A DNA stretch of 64,000 bases from Lolliginicoccus lacisalsi. Its GTDB lineage: Bacteria; Actinomycetota; Actinomycetes; Mycobacteriales; Mycobacteriaceae. The notes under the pieces were generated by a model. It saw only the letters and a program-made list of their open reading frames with translations. It did not search any database and was not told the DNA's origin. A program made the translations under genes and the position numbers. Positions 18,133 through 26,789 of this stretch are shown here, piece after piece. Position 1 is the first letter of the stretch, and each line of letters begins with the position of its first letter. The DNA lies in NCBI RefSeq assembly GCF_014841105.1, contig NZ_JACYWE010000001.1, positions 507,365 to 571,364 on the forward strand, written 5' to 3'.

Positions 18133-19122
18133 TCAGGACGCTAGCCCAGATTCGTACTTCTTGATGTCCGGAGGGTATGACTGTGCAGCAAGCCGAATCA
18201 AATAGTCCATTGCGAAGTTTCGCAAGGCTCCCCAACGTTCGGTGCGCTGTTTCCTGGCAGCAATCCGCAGCAACAAAATTGCAGGAATAAGCCCAAGAAG
18301 TCCATGCATGAATTCATTACTCCAATAGCTGCCAGCATAGAAACCGGTCAACGCCACAGGAACAGTAGCTGAAACGAGAACATTTATGTCCACCTCAATC
18401 GCGCGAAGCGACATGTCTGGACAATATCTCTGGAGCCAAAATTTGCAATACTCAAATACATCGAAACCCAATGTTGGCTCGTTCCCGCCACCCACCGATC
18501 TACTACCACCAGAAGCGTCGGAATCATACTTCTGAAGCACGGGGTGCAAATTCACTATATCACTAACAGCGCTTGCAGAAAACAGACGAACCAGATCCTC
18601 CAGGTTAGTCTCGCCCAAGGAAGTCGACGACTTCGACTTTGCTGGATCTATATTGACGCCGTCTGAATTACTGTTGCTTAGCCCCACTTTGAGCCATCTC
18701 CACAGGTCACACAATTTGCGAACTATAAGTGCGCCCATCCATCTTACAAATTTACGAACCCCTACGTAATAGCGCAACATGGAGAACGCCGCCGACCGTG
18801 ATGCGTAACCTACAATATATGCGGAACTCAGCGAAACTAGCGCTGCCGCAATGAACGCCGCACCACTTATTCCACTGAGGTAGTTCAGCACTTCTGTAAT
18901 ATCCGCCAACGGCGTGGAGGTGGTTGCCGTCTCCTCGACCGCCGTGCCGTTGCCGGCACCCTCGCTCAATCCCTTCACCAGCAGAAGCACGAGAACGGAC
19001 ATGGTGCATATACCAGGAATGAGAACACTGACAACCTGGAGCAAAACGTGATAGGTGAGGCGCTGCGAAGCCTTGTCGCTAGCCGAAAGTATTCCTGATA
19101 ACGAAAGCATCCCGGACCCCAT
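18133..19122 (-). CDS. Hypothetical membrane protein (low-GC islet)
   Basis: I do not recognise the family. The 329-residue product has two hydrophobic segments near the N terminus (VSVLIPGICTMSVLVLLLV and AAFIAAALVSLSSAYIVGY), a central polar domain of about 170 residues, and a second hydrophobic pair near residues 255-295 (VLVSATVPVALTGFYAG, GLLGLIPAILLLRIAA), ending in a basic tail. GC in lines I counted is about 48%, far below the flanking genes, and codon choice differs accordingly, suggesting transfer. ATG 19110 is an alternative start. It lies 127 bases downstream of the ParB-like gene on the same strand. Confidence 0.6.
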   Translation of the reverse strand: MGSGMLSLSGILSASDKASQRLTYHVLLQVVSVLIPGICTMSVLVLLLVKGLSEGAGNGTAVEETATTSTPLADITEVLNYLSGISGAAFIAAALVSLSSAYIVGYASRSAAFSMLRYYVGVRKFVRWMGALIVRKLCDLWRWLKVGLSNSNSDGVNIDPAKSKSSTSLGETNLEDLVRLFSASAVSDIVNLHPVLQKYDSDASGGSRSVGGGNEPTLGFDVFEYCKFWLQRYCPDMSLRAIEVDINVLVSATVPVALTGFYAGSYWSNEFMHGLLGLIPAILLLRIAARKQRTERWGALRNFAMDYLIRLAAQSYPPDIKKYESGLAS

Positions 19123-19249
19123 TCTCTTAGGCTAACAACAGCATGATCGTCAAGCAACAGTTTGAGGGCTAATCTTGAGACTATGCTTGAAGCTCAGAGT
19201 AGACTCTTTCCACAAGGGAATACTTCAACAATACTGCCTCTATCTATTC

Positions 19250-19720
19250 TTATGCGTAATGGGCGAGATCTGGCAGTATCGATTGCAATATCGGCCCTTT
19301 AACTGATATAATTAGGGCGCGTGCGTCGATATCTCCAATCCTCGCAGCAGCAAGCCGATGCGTACCATCTAGCAGCAGCATGCGATCTTGCAGACTATAC
19401 ACTGGAAGCAAGAGAATCGGCGGTTCTTTTGCGCTCGAGAATTCTGACGTTAGAAAGTCGATACGCGCTAGCTTTTCCGGACTGCATCGCACTCGGTTAG
19501 CAACGACATCAGATATTGCAAGTGGATGCGCGTCTACACCGTCCCACTCGGATGGGTTTCCGCTTGAATCTGCATACCAGACGGTAAACGCAGGGTCAAG
19601 ATTCCCGACGTTGGATTCTAGGATCATCTCAATATCCGGATTGATTAGTTCTAGCGCTGTCCAATCCAGATTGACTCGAACACTAGGTTCAAACAGATCG
19701 CGAAACATAGTGAAATCCAA
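19250..19720 (-). CDS. Stand-alone ParB/sulfiredoxin-like domain protein
   Basis: A 156-residue protein whose C-terminal part contains LLLDGTHRLAAARIGD (about residues 117-132), the helix-turn motif of ParB N-terminal (ParBc/Srx-like) nuclease or NTPase domains. No helix-turn-helix or partition partner follows. The N-terminal half is unassigned. GC is about 50% in the line counted, like its downstream neighbour and unlike the surroundings. It probably forms a two-gene transferred unit with the membrane protein. A DNA-partition role is unlikely for a lone domain; a nuclease or kinase-like role is possible. Confidence 0.6.
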   Translation of the reverse strand: MDFTMFRDLFEPSVRVNLDWTALELINPDIEMILESNVGNLDPAFTVWYADSSGNPSEWDGVDAHPLAISDVVANRVRCSPEKLARIDFLTSEFSSAKEPPILLLPVYSLQDRMLLLDGTHRLAAARIGDIDARALIISVKGPILQSILPDLAHYA

Positions 19721-20211
19721 TTCATCTCCTCATGCCTGATCCGAACCCACTGTCGCCATCAGATTGTCACAGCGCACATGGGCGAACTCAGAAGCTCAAC
19801 CTGATTCCACAGACTACCGGACCTGACCTAGGTTCTGTGGGCCATCACGTGGCATAGGTCACGGATTGGAGGGTGAACGCTTCGGCGGCAGGATAAGAAC
19901 CGCCAAACTACAATAGCTTGTCCACCGCACGCTGCCGTTGGTGGCTAGCAATGATGCCTGCTGCAACGGTGCGACTAACACTCCATCGCACACGCTGATG
20001 GAGATAGCGGGCGCTTGGAGCAGTAGGTGCTTAGCTTCCGAAAGTTTGGCGAGACTAGCCTCCATGACTAACCGAGCGCTTCAGCGACCCATCCCCTGCA
20101 GCCTCGGCCACAATCGCGACGCGAATCTAGCAGGTTCGATGAATCTGGATCTGGTCGACAGCCTTACGCATGCCTATCGATGTCATCATGACCATTTCCA
20201 GCGCGCTCCCG
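19721..20211. other. Intergenic stretch, right side of the islet
   Basis: About 490 bases without a supportable gene. Two open frames of 68 (19859-20065, minus) and 113 codons (19938-20279, plus) overlap each other, lack ribosome sites and resemble no family I know. The segment is of intermediate GC. It could contain a decayed gene but I see no transposase motif. Confidence 0.4.
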
Positions 20212-20853
20212 CTAGAACAGGTCGACACCCTCGCGCGCGATGCGGAAGCCCGCGCCGGAACCGAGGTCAGTACACGTGACCCCGCTGGCTTCGCTCGCGC
20301 ACCGCACCCCCTGCGCGGTGAGGTGCTGTCCGTACTCGAGCGCCGCGGACGGTCCCGTTGGAGCGATGGCCCCGTTGGAGCATGTGCCCTTCATCGCCTC
20401 GCCGTCGAGGAGCACCGCGGAGAGGTACCACGCGATGTTCTCGTCGCAATGCTCGGGGCGCGGCGGCCGGGGCTCCTCCGCGCTCTTGATCTGGCAGGCA
20501 ACCGCCGGGGAGTTGCGACCCTCCGGACCGTGGGAACCTGCAAGGCGCGGGCCGAACCAGCAGAGGATGTTTCCCGAGGGCGATTCGAAGCTCACGACCT
20601 CCCCATCGGTGAACGGATCGAGGGACGCGACAGCAACGGTGCCCTGCTCGGTCGGCGAGCCCTCCTGCTGGACCGGTTCGCTGGTGGCGGGGAGGTCAAC
20701 AGCATTCGTTCCAGGCGCAGCGCTCGCCGTGGGTCCCGCGGAGTCCGCGTCGCCGCCCATGCCATTGGCGCATCCGACGAGCATGATGCACGCCAGCGCT
20801 CCCCCAGCCACGCGACCGATTGTGTTCTTCGCCATGCCGAGCAGTGTACGCAT
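20212..20853 (-). CDS. Putative lipoprotein, DUF6636-like
   Basis: A 213-residue secreted protein. The signal is VAGGALACIMLVGCANG with a lipobox Cys, then a Ser/Pro/Ala linker. The folded part carries VSFESPSGNILCWFGP and ends GVTCTDLGSGAGFRIAREGV, a layout with paired Cys (ILCW, VACQ, HCDE, GTCS, VRCA, VTCT) resembling the DUF6636 family common in Rhodococcus and relatives. Start ATG 20853 has GGAAAAA upstream; ATG 20835 is an alternative. It is divergent from the monooxygenase gene. Function unknown. Confidence 0.68.
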   Translation of the reverse strand: MRTLLGMAKNTIGRVAGGALACIMLVGCANGMGGDADSAGPTASAAPGTNAVDLPATSEPVQQEGSPTEQGTVAVASLDPFTDGEVVSFESPSGNILCWFGPRLAGSHGPEGRNSPAVACQIKSAEEPRPPRPEHCDENIAWYLSAVLLDGEAMKGTCSNGAIAPTGPSAALEYGQHLTAQGVRCASEASGVTCTDLGSGAGFRIAREGVDLF

Positions 20854-21028
20854 ACCGTTTTTCCGGCCCGCGGAGCCGCATGTGACGCCCGTCATTGCCC
20901 CGACGGCAAACTATCCGGTACACATTGACCAAGACAACTTCGAGGTTGTTCGGCGCAACGCAGCGCCCCATAGACGGCAAGCCCACTCCGCGGCGAGAGC
21001 CGCGACACCATCCGAAGGGATACCAACG

Positions 21029-22540
21029 TTGCTATCCAGCACCGCTCCAACCACATACACCACCCGCACCCTGATCATCGGCACCGGATTCTCCGGCATG
21101 GGCATGGCCATCCAGCTCCTGCGCTCCGGCCAGTCCGACTTCCTCATCATCGACAAGGCCGATGATTTCGGCGGCACCTGGCGCGACAACACCTACCCCG
21201 GGTGCGCCTGCGACGTGCCCGCGCACATGTACTCGTTCTCGTTCGAGCCCAACTCCCGCTGGAGCAAGCTGTGGGCCGAGCAGCCCGAGATCTTCGACTA
21301 CATGAAGTCCGTCGCGGCGAAGCACGACCTGCAGCGCTACACCCACTTCGGCCGCACCTTCACTGGGGCAGAGTGGAACGAGACCAGCCAGACCTGGACG
21401 GCCACGACAGCCGAGGGCGACACCTACGAAGCGGAGTTCCTCGTCTCCGGCGTCGGCGCTCTCCACATCCCCAGCATCCCCCGGTTCACCGGGGACGAGG
21501 AGTTCACGGGCACCTCGTTCCACTCCGCGCGCTGGGACCACAGCGTCGACCTGCGCGGCAAGAAGGTCGCGGTGATCGGCACCGGCGCGAGTGCCATCCA
21601 GTTCATCCCGCAGATCGTCGACGACGTGGCAGAGCTGCATCTCTACCAACGGACGCCCGCGTGGGTGCTGCCCCGCACCAACGTGCCGATCCCCGCCCCG
21701 GCCCGCGCCGCGATCACCCGGGTACCCGGACTGCGGAAAGCAATCCGTGGCAGCCTCTACAGCATCCAGGAGTCGCTGGCGTTCGGGCTCAACGGCAACG
21801 CGAACGTCATGAAGCCCCTCGAATCCCTGGGCAAGTGGAACGTGGCGCGGTCGATCAAGGACCCCGAGCTTCGCAGGAAGCTGACGCCGGACTACCGGAT
21901 CGGCTGCAAGCGCATCCTCGGCTCCTCGACGTACTACCCTGCTCTCGCCCGCGAGCACACCACGGTGGTCACCGGCGGCATCGAGCACTTCACCGCGACC
22001 GGAATCGTCGGTGCGGACGGTGTCGAGCGCGAGGCCGACGTCATCATCTACGGCACCGGCTTCCACGTCACCGATTCGATGGACAGCGTCGACATAATCG
22101 GGCGCGACGGCCTGAACCTTGGCGAGCAGTGGCGTGACAAGGGCATGAAGACCCATCTCGGCATCACCGTCAACGGGTTCCCCAACGCGTTCTTCCTGCT
22201 CGGCCCCAATACCGGGCTTGGCCACAACTCCGTGGTGTTCATGATCGAGCAGCAGATCGGCTACATCCTGGAAGCCATGCGCATCGCCAACCAGCGCGAT
22301 TCCGCCGTCGAAGTCACCGTCGCGGCGCAGCGCGCCTTCAACGACGAGATCCAGGAGAAGCTCGCTGCCGGCGTTTGGTCAACGGGTGGCTGCAAGAGCT
22401 GGTACCTCGACGCACAGGGCGTGAACCGCACCATCTGGCCCGGCTACACCTTCCAGTACAAGGCCCGCACGAGGAAGGTCAACGTGTCCGACTTCGTCGT
22501 GCACAAGAAGCGCGAGGACTCGCTCCCGGCTGCAAGCTGA
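21029..22540 (+). CDS. Flavin-containing monooxygenase (Baeyer-Villiger type)
   Basis: FAD- and NADPH-dependent class B monooxygenase that inserts oxygen into ketones or oxidises heteroatoms. The first Rossmann motif is LIIGTGFSGMG, followed by DKADDFGGTWRDNTYPGCACD. The class fingerprint FXGXXXHXXXW is met by FTGTSFHSARW (about residues 158-168), and the NADPH Rossmann fold is VAVIGTGASAIQ. The 503-residue length is normal. The start is TTG 21029, with AAGGGA nine bases upstream; the longer frame back to 20240 overlaps the divergent lipoprotein and is not real. The substrate is unknown. Confidence 0.9.
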   Translation: MLSSTAPTTYTTRTLIIGTGFSGMGMAIQLLRSGQSDFLIIDKADDFGGTWRDNTYPGCACDVPAHMYSFSFEPNSRWSKLWAEQPEIFDYMKSVAAKHDLQRYTHFGRTFTGAEWNETSQTWTATTAEGDTYEAEFLVSGVGALHIPSIPRFTGDEEFTGTSFHSARWDHSVDLRGKKVAVIGTGASAIQFIPQIVDDVAELHLYQRTPAWVLPRTNVPIPAPARAAITRVPGLRKAIRGSLYSIQESLAFGLNGNANVMKPLESLGKWNVARSIKDPELRRKLTPDYRIGCKRILGSSTYYPALAREHTTVVTGGIEHFTATGIVGADGVEREADVIIYGTGFHVTDSMDSVDIIGRDGLNLGEQWRDKGMKTHLGITVNGFPNAFFLLGPNTGLGHNSVVFMIEQQIGYILEAMRIANQRDSAVEVTVAAQRAFNDEIQEKLAAGVWSTGGCKSWYLDAQGVNRTIWPGYTFQYKARTRKVNVSDFVVHKKREDSLPAAS

Positions 22541-22544
22541 GCAC

Positions 22545-22590
22545 CGCGACTGCGGGGGTGGCCCGAGATCGGGTCACCCCCGCAGTCGCG
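22545..22590 (+). terminator. Strong hairpin terminator after the monooxygenase
   Basis: A near-perfect inverted repeat beginning at the fifth base after the stop: arms CGCGACTGCGGGGGTG and CACCCCCGCAGTCGCG with an inner CCCGA/TCGGG-like pair and a small loop. It is too long and too close to the stop codon to be chance. Confidence 0.85.
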
Positions 22591-22735
22591 TTCGTCTCGC
22601 TTTGGTCTCGTTCTCCCCAGCGAAACACCGGCAACCGCAGCGAATGGTGTGATGCACGGAAGGACTGCGGGCAGCACCGGGCACTCCCGTCGAGAAGGAT
22701 CCCAGGCCCGGATCACGTGCAGGAGAACAGGGGCC

Positions 22736-24058
22736 ATGATCGTGACCATCTCCACCACCACACCCAAGCCTGGCCGCGGGCCACGGAACCGGTGGCCGCG
22801 GGCGGTCACACTGCTGCTCGCCCTTGCCACTGCCCTGGCGTTCGCCGTGCTGCCGGCCTCCGCGGACACTGTCACCGCCACGATCCCCGTCGGCGACTTG
22901 CCGCGATCAGTGGCGATCCCCCCCGACGGCACCCGCGCATATGTCACCAACCAGATTGGGCCCTCAGTGTCGGTGATCGACACCGCCACCAACAGTGTGG
23001 TCGCCACCGTCCCCATCGGCGGCAGCGGTCCGTTCGAGGTGGCCATCACCCCCGACGGCACCCGCGCCTACGTCACAACGGTCTCTACTAGCCCTAGCAA
23101 CTCGGTGTGGGTGATCGACACCACCACCAACACCGTCATCGACAGCATCGCCGTCGGCGTCCCCCAGAGCGATATTGCAATCTCCCCTGACGGCACCCGT
23201 GCCTACGTCACGCACTCGAACGGTGGGGTGGTGCTGGTGATCGACACCGCCACCAACACTGTTGTCGGCGACCCCATCCCTGTCGGCTCCGTGCCGCGCG
23301 GGGTGGCGATCACCCCCAACGGCGCCCGCGCCTACGTCGCCAACTTCAATGGCGCCTCGGTGTCGGTGATCGACACCGCCACCAACACCGTCGTTACCAC
23401 CATCGGAGTCGACAACAATCCGAACACTGTGGCCATCACTGCCGACGGCACCCGCGCCTACGTCGCCAACCAAAGCGGTTCGGTTTCGGTGATCGACACC
23501 GCGACCAACGCCGTGATTGACACGATCTCCGTCGGAGCCGCCCTGTTCGGGGTGGCGGTCACTCCTGATGGCACCCGCGTCTACGCCACCCGGATCTTCA
23601 GTAGCTCGGTCTCAGTGATCGACACCGCCACCAACACCGTTATCCAGACCGTCGGAGTCGGCAACACCCCGATCGGGTTGGCGATCACCCCCGACGGCAC
23701 CCGCGTCTACGTCGCCAACCAGATCCAGTACACGGTGTCGATGATCACCATCGAGGTTGCGCCGACGATCGCCGGCACTCCCCCCGCCGGCACCGTCGGG
23801 CTGCCCTACAGCTTCACCTTCACCACCACCGGACTTCCTGAACCGATGGTCTTTACCTCCGACCCACTGCCCGCCGGGCTAGCACTCGCCGGCGACGGCA
23901 CGATCTCGGGCACCCCCACCGAAAGTGGCTCGTTCCCGATCACTGTCACCGCCACCAACGCGATCGCCCCCGACGACACCCTCAACGTCGTGATCGAGAT
24001 CGCGCCGCAACTGTGCATCGGCTCGATCTGCCTGCCACCGGGATCATTGGGCAGCTAG
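22736..24058 (+). CDS. Secreted seven-bladed YVTN beta-propeller with Ig-like domain (paralogue 1)
   Basis: Exported protein of 440 residues with signal peptide VTLLLALATALAFAVLPASA. It is followed by seven YVTN-type blades of about 42 residues, each with the pattern VAITPDGTRAYVTN...VSVIDTATNTV. Next comes one putative Ig (He_PIG) domain: PTIAGTPPAGTVGLPY to FPITVTATNAIAPD. A short tail CIGSICLPPGSLGS closes it. ATG 22736 has an AGGAGA site 14 to 9 bases upstream. The blades are nearly identical at the DNA level, and a tandem paralogue follows. Likely a cell-surface or extracellular binding protein; the ligand is unknown. Confidence 0.85.
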   Translation: MIVTISTTTPKPGRGPRNRWPRAVTLLLALATALAFAVLPASADTVTATIPVGDLPRSVAIPPDGTRAYVTNQIGPSVSVIDTATNSVVATVPIGGSGPFEVAITPDGTRAYVTTVSTSPSNSVWVIDTTTNTVIDSIAVGVPQSDIAISPDGTRAYVTHSNGGVVLVIDTATNTVVGDPIPVGSVPRGVAITPNGARAYVANFNGASVSVIDTATNTVVTTIGVDNNPNTVAITADGTRAYVANQSGSVSVIDTATNAVIDTISVGAALFGVAVTPDGTRVYATRIFSSSVSVIDTATNTVIQTVGVGNTPIGLAITPDGTRVYVANQIQYTVSMITIEVAPTIAGTPPAGTVGLPYSFTFTTTGLPEPMVFTSDPLPAGLALAGDGTISGTPTESGSFPITVTATNAIAPDDTLNVVIEIAPQLCIGSICLPPGSLGS

Positions 24059-24205
24059 GCCATTCCTGACGTGGGCGCCCCGGAGCGCTGCGAGCTCGTT
24101 TCATGCGTTGTCCCCACGATCTTGGTGCTGCCATGGCAGCATCAGCCCCCGCACCACTGTCCGTTTCACGGCAGGGCGAGCCAGCCCCCTATGCAAGGAT
24201 CGCCA

Positions 24206-25495
24206 GTGCCAGCAACCACAGGCAAGCCCCGAAACCGGTGGCTCATCGCCGCCCGAACGATCGTCCCGACGGTCATCGTTGCCCTCGCTGCGGCGCTGCC
24301 AGCCTCCGCCGCCGCAGACACCGTGATCGACACCATCACCGTCGGCGACGGCCCGACCGGGCTGGCCATCACCCCCGACGGCGCCTTCGTCTACACCACC
24401 GACCAAAACAGCGACACGGTGTCGGTGATCAACACCGCCACCAACGCCGTCACCCGCACCATCACGGTCGGCGACGGCCCGGCTGCGGTGGCGATCACGC
24501 CTGACGGCGCCCAGGCTTACGTCACCAACAGGCTGGACGACACGGTGTCGGTGATCAACACCGCCACCAACGCCGTCACCGGCACCATCACCGTCGGCGA
24601 CGGCCCGGCTGCGGTGGCGATCACGCCTGACGGCACCCAGGCGTACGTCACCCACGCGAACGATGGCACGGTGTCGGTGATCAATCCCGCCACCAACGCC
24701 GTCACCGATACCGTCACCGTCGGCAGCCCCCCGATCGGTGTGGCAATCACGCCTGACGGCACCCGCGCCTACGTCACCAACCTCGGCGGCAATAGCGTGT
24801 CAGTGATCGACACAGCCAACAACGCTGTCACCGACACCGTCACCGTCGGCACCGGCCCGCGTGGGGTGGCCATCACCCCCGATGGAACCCGCGCCTACAC
24901 CACCAACCAGAGTGGCTCAGTATCGGTGATCGGCACAGCCACGGATTCTGTCATCGACACGATCACCGTCGGTTCATCCTTGGCCGAAGTGGCGATCACG
25001 CCCGACGGCGCTCGCGTCTTCGTTACCGGCATCTTCACTGGCTCGGTGAGGGTGATCGACACAGCTAGCAACACCCTCGTCGACACCATCACCGTGGGCA
25101 ACTTCCCGGTCGGAGTGGCTATCTCCCTCGACGGCACCCGCGCGTACGTCGCCAACTCGATCGACGACTCAGTATCGGTCATCGCGATCGACGTTGCCCC
25201 AACCATCACCGGCGCACCCTCCGCCGGAACACCAGGCGAGCCCTACACCTTCGCCTTCACTGTCTCGGGCTCCCCGGAACCTGCTGTCACCACCGCCGAC
25301 CCGCTGCCCGCCGGGCTGAGCCTCAACTCCGATGGCACCTTGTCGGGCACCCCCACCGAGACCGGGACCTTCCCCATCACCGTCACGGCGTCGAACGGCA
25401 TCACCCCAGACGCCACCACCAACGTGGTGATCGAGATCGCCCCCGCCGAGTGCTCCGGCTCGATCTGTGGGTCTACAGGGTCCTCGGGCAGCTAG
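24206..25495 (+). CDS. Secreted seven-bladed YVTN beta-propeller with Ig-like domain (paralogue 2)
   Basis: Paralogue of the upstream gene: signal segment TIVPTVIVALAAALPASAAA, seven blades with VAITPDGT.AYVTN...VSVINTATNAVT, a He_PIG Ig-like domain (PTITGAPSAGTPGEPY to FPITVTASNGITPD) and a matching tail CSGSICGSTGSSGS. Both share the pre-signal PRNRW. I place the start at GTG 24206, six bases after AAGGA; ATG 24191 is possible. The 150-base gap after paralogue 1 has no obvious terminator, so the two may be co-transcribed. They probably arose by tandem duplication. Confidence 0.84.
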   Translation: MPATTGKPRNRWLIAARTIVPTVIVALAAALPASAAADTVIDTITVGDGPTGLAITPDGAFVYTTDQNSDTVSVINTATNAVTRTITVGDGPAAVAITPDGAQAYVTNRLDDTVSVINTATNAVTGTITVGDGPAAVAITPDGTQAYVTHANDGTVSVINPATNAVTDTVTVGSPPIGVAITPDGTRAYVTNLGGNSVSVIDTANNAVTDTVTVGTGPRGVAITPDGTRAYTTNQSGSVSVIGTATDSVIDTITVGSSLAEVAITPDGARVFVTGIFTGSVRVIDTASNTLVDTITVGNFPVGVAISLDGTRAYVANSIDDSVSVIAIDVAPTITGAPSAGTPGEPYTFAFTVSGSPEPAVTTADPLPAGLSLNSDGTLSGTPTETGTFPITVTASNGITPDATTNVVIEIAPAECSGSICGSTGSSGS

Positions 25496-25540
25496 GCCCC
25501 GCTAGCGGCACGGGACCGGAAAACCTATTAGCGTTGTGGC

Positions 25541-25963
25541 ATGGGTTCTGATCAATTGCCACCGCCGCGCTTCGAGCTTGCTGATGCCGAGTGGCGGAAG
25601 AAGTTGTCATCCATCGAGTACGCGGTACTGCGGCAGGCCGGGACGGAGCGCCCGTTCACCGGCGAGTACACCGACACCACCACCGAGGGCATCTACGAGT
25701 GCCGGGCGTGCGGGGCGGAGTTGTTCCGCAGCAGCGAGAAGTTCTCCTCGCACTGCGGCTGGCCGTCGTTCTTCGATCCGGCCGACTCGGATGCGGTCCT
25801 GCTGCGGGAGGACCGCTCGCTGTTCACGCGCCGCGTGGAGGTAGTGTGCCGCAACTGCCATAGCCACCTGGGGCATGTGTTCGAGGGCGAGGGCTATCCC
25901 ACGCCCACCGACCAGCGGTACTGCATAAACTCGGTTTGCCTGCGGTTGCGGCCCACGGAGTAA
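25541..25963 (+). CDS. msrB: Peptide-methionine (R)-S-oxide reductase MsrB
   Basis: Repairs methionine-R-sulfoxide in proteins using thioredoxin. The 140-residue protein has both zinc CXXC pairs (YECRACGAEL, VVCRNCHSHL), the FSSHCGWPSFFDP segment, and the catalytic Cys in QRYCINSVCL near the C terminus. It sits between the accessory propeller genes and the heme genes, resuming the M. tuberculosis order (aftC-msrB, Rv2673-Rv2674), so the 7.8 kb between them is an insertion relative to that order. A TATTAG box 13 bases before the ATG hints at a short leader. Confidence 0.95.
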   Translation: MGSDQLPPPRFELADAEWRKKLSSIEYAVLRQAGTERPFTGEYTDTTTEGIYECRACGAELFRSSEKFSSHCGWPSFFDPADSDAVLLREDRSLFTRRVEVVCRNCHSHLGHVFEGEGYPTPTDQRYCINSVCLRLRPTE

Positions 25964-26004
25964 CCGCGCACGCGCCGGGCTCAGCCCCGGAAGCGTTACC
26001 GTTG

Positions 26005-26032
26005 GCACCCTCCCGCGGCCGTGCGAGGGTGC
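26005..26032. terminator. Hairpin between convergent msrB and hemQ
   Basis: GCACCCTC (26005-26012) pairs with GAGGGTGC (26025-26032), followed by AAAA on the plus strand. It lies between the stop codons of two convergent genes and could serve both. Confidence 0.6.
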
Positions 26033-26088
26033 AAAACCGCACACAACGCGGCAATCGAGGCGCGGCCACCTCGTGCCAGCGCGCAGCG

Positions 26089-26784
26089 TCAGGGCAGCGC
26101 CCGCACCAATGCCTCGGGCTCCACGCGCGGACCGGGGTAGAAGGGGATCTCCTCGCGCACGTGCAGCCGCGCCTCGGTGGCGCGCAGGTCACGCATGAGA
26201 TCGACGATGCGGTGCAGCTCGGGCGCCTCGAAGGCGAGGATCCACTCGTAGTCGCCGAGGGCGAACGAGCTCACGGTGTTCGCGCGCACGTCGGGATAGC
26301 CCCGGGCAGCCTTGCCGTGATCGGCGAGCATGGTGCGGCGCTCGGCGTCGGGCAGCAGGTACCAATCGTAGGAGCGCACGAAGGGGTAGACGCAGATGTA
26401 GTTGCCGGGGTCCTCTCCGGCGATGAACGCGGGGATGTGGCTCTTGTTGAACTCGGCGGGCCGGTGCAGGGCTGCGACGCTCCATACGGGGCTGCTCGCG
26501 CGCCCGAGGATCGTGGTGCGCCGGAAGTCCTGGTAAGCGGCTTGCAGCTGCTCGATGGTCTCGGCGTGCGTCCAGATCATGAAGTCGGCGTCCGCGCGCA
26601 AGCCCGAGACGTCGTAGAGGCCACGGACGATCACGCCCCGCTGGTCGAGGTCATCGAGGTAGCGCTGCAGGTCCGCGCGCGCGGCCTCACGGTCCTCGCC
26701 GAGGAGGCCGGGCTCCACCCGGTACACGGAAAACATGAGGTAGCGGATGGTGTCGTTGAGCGCCTTGTAATCGAGCCGTGCCAT
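26089..26784 (-). CDS. hemQ: Coproheme decarboxylase (HemQ/ChdC)
   Basis: Last enzyme of the coproporphyrin-dependent heme route of Gram-positive bacteria, converting iron-coproporphyrin III to heme b with hydrogen peroxide. The 231-residue protein of the chlorite-dismutase fold has the active-site Tyr in [14 protein letters not shown] (about residues 127-140) and the proximal heme His in [15 protein letters not shown]. The distal Arg of true chlorite dismutases is not seen. It is five bases downstream of hemY in the hemE-hemY-hemQ operon, as in M. tuberculosis (Rv2676c-Rv2678c). Confidence 0.94.
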   Translation of the reverse strand: MARLDYKALNDTIRYLMFSVYRVEPGLLGEDREAARADLQRYLDDLDQRGVIVRGLYDVSGLRADADFMIWTHAETIEQLQAAYQDFRRTTILGRASSPVWSVAALHRPAEFNKSHIPAFIAGEDPGNYICVYPFVRSYDWYLLPDAERRTMLADHGKAARGYPDVRANTVSSFALGDYEWILAFEAPELHRIVDLMRDLRATEARLHVREEIPFYPGPRVEPEALVRALP

Positions 26785-26789
26785 GCGCC

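Noticed and set aside
19127-19135. TTAGGCTAA upstream of the low-GC membrane protein gene, like the centre of an IdeR iron box
   Set aside because: Only nine bases of the 19-base palindrome match; the outer halves (CTTAGGTTA-type) are absent, so regulation by IdeR is not supported.
19859-20279. Overlapping open frames in the islet's right flank as a possible transposase remnant
   Set aside because: No DDE, HUH or Y1 motif, no terminal inverted repeats and no ribosome sites were found; left as intergenic.
22860-25180. Regular repeats of about 126 bases
   Set aside because: They are the blade-encoding units of the two beta-propeller genes, in frame throughout, not a non-coding array.
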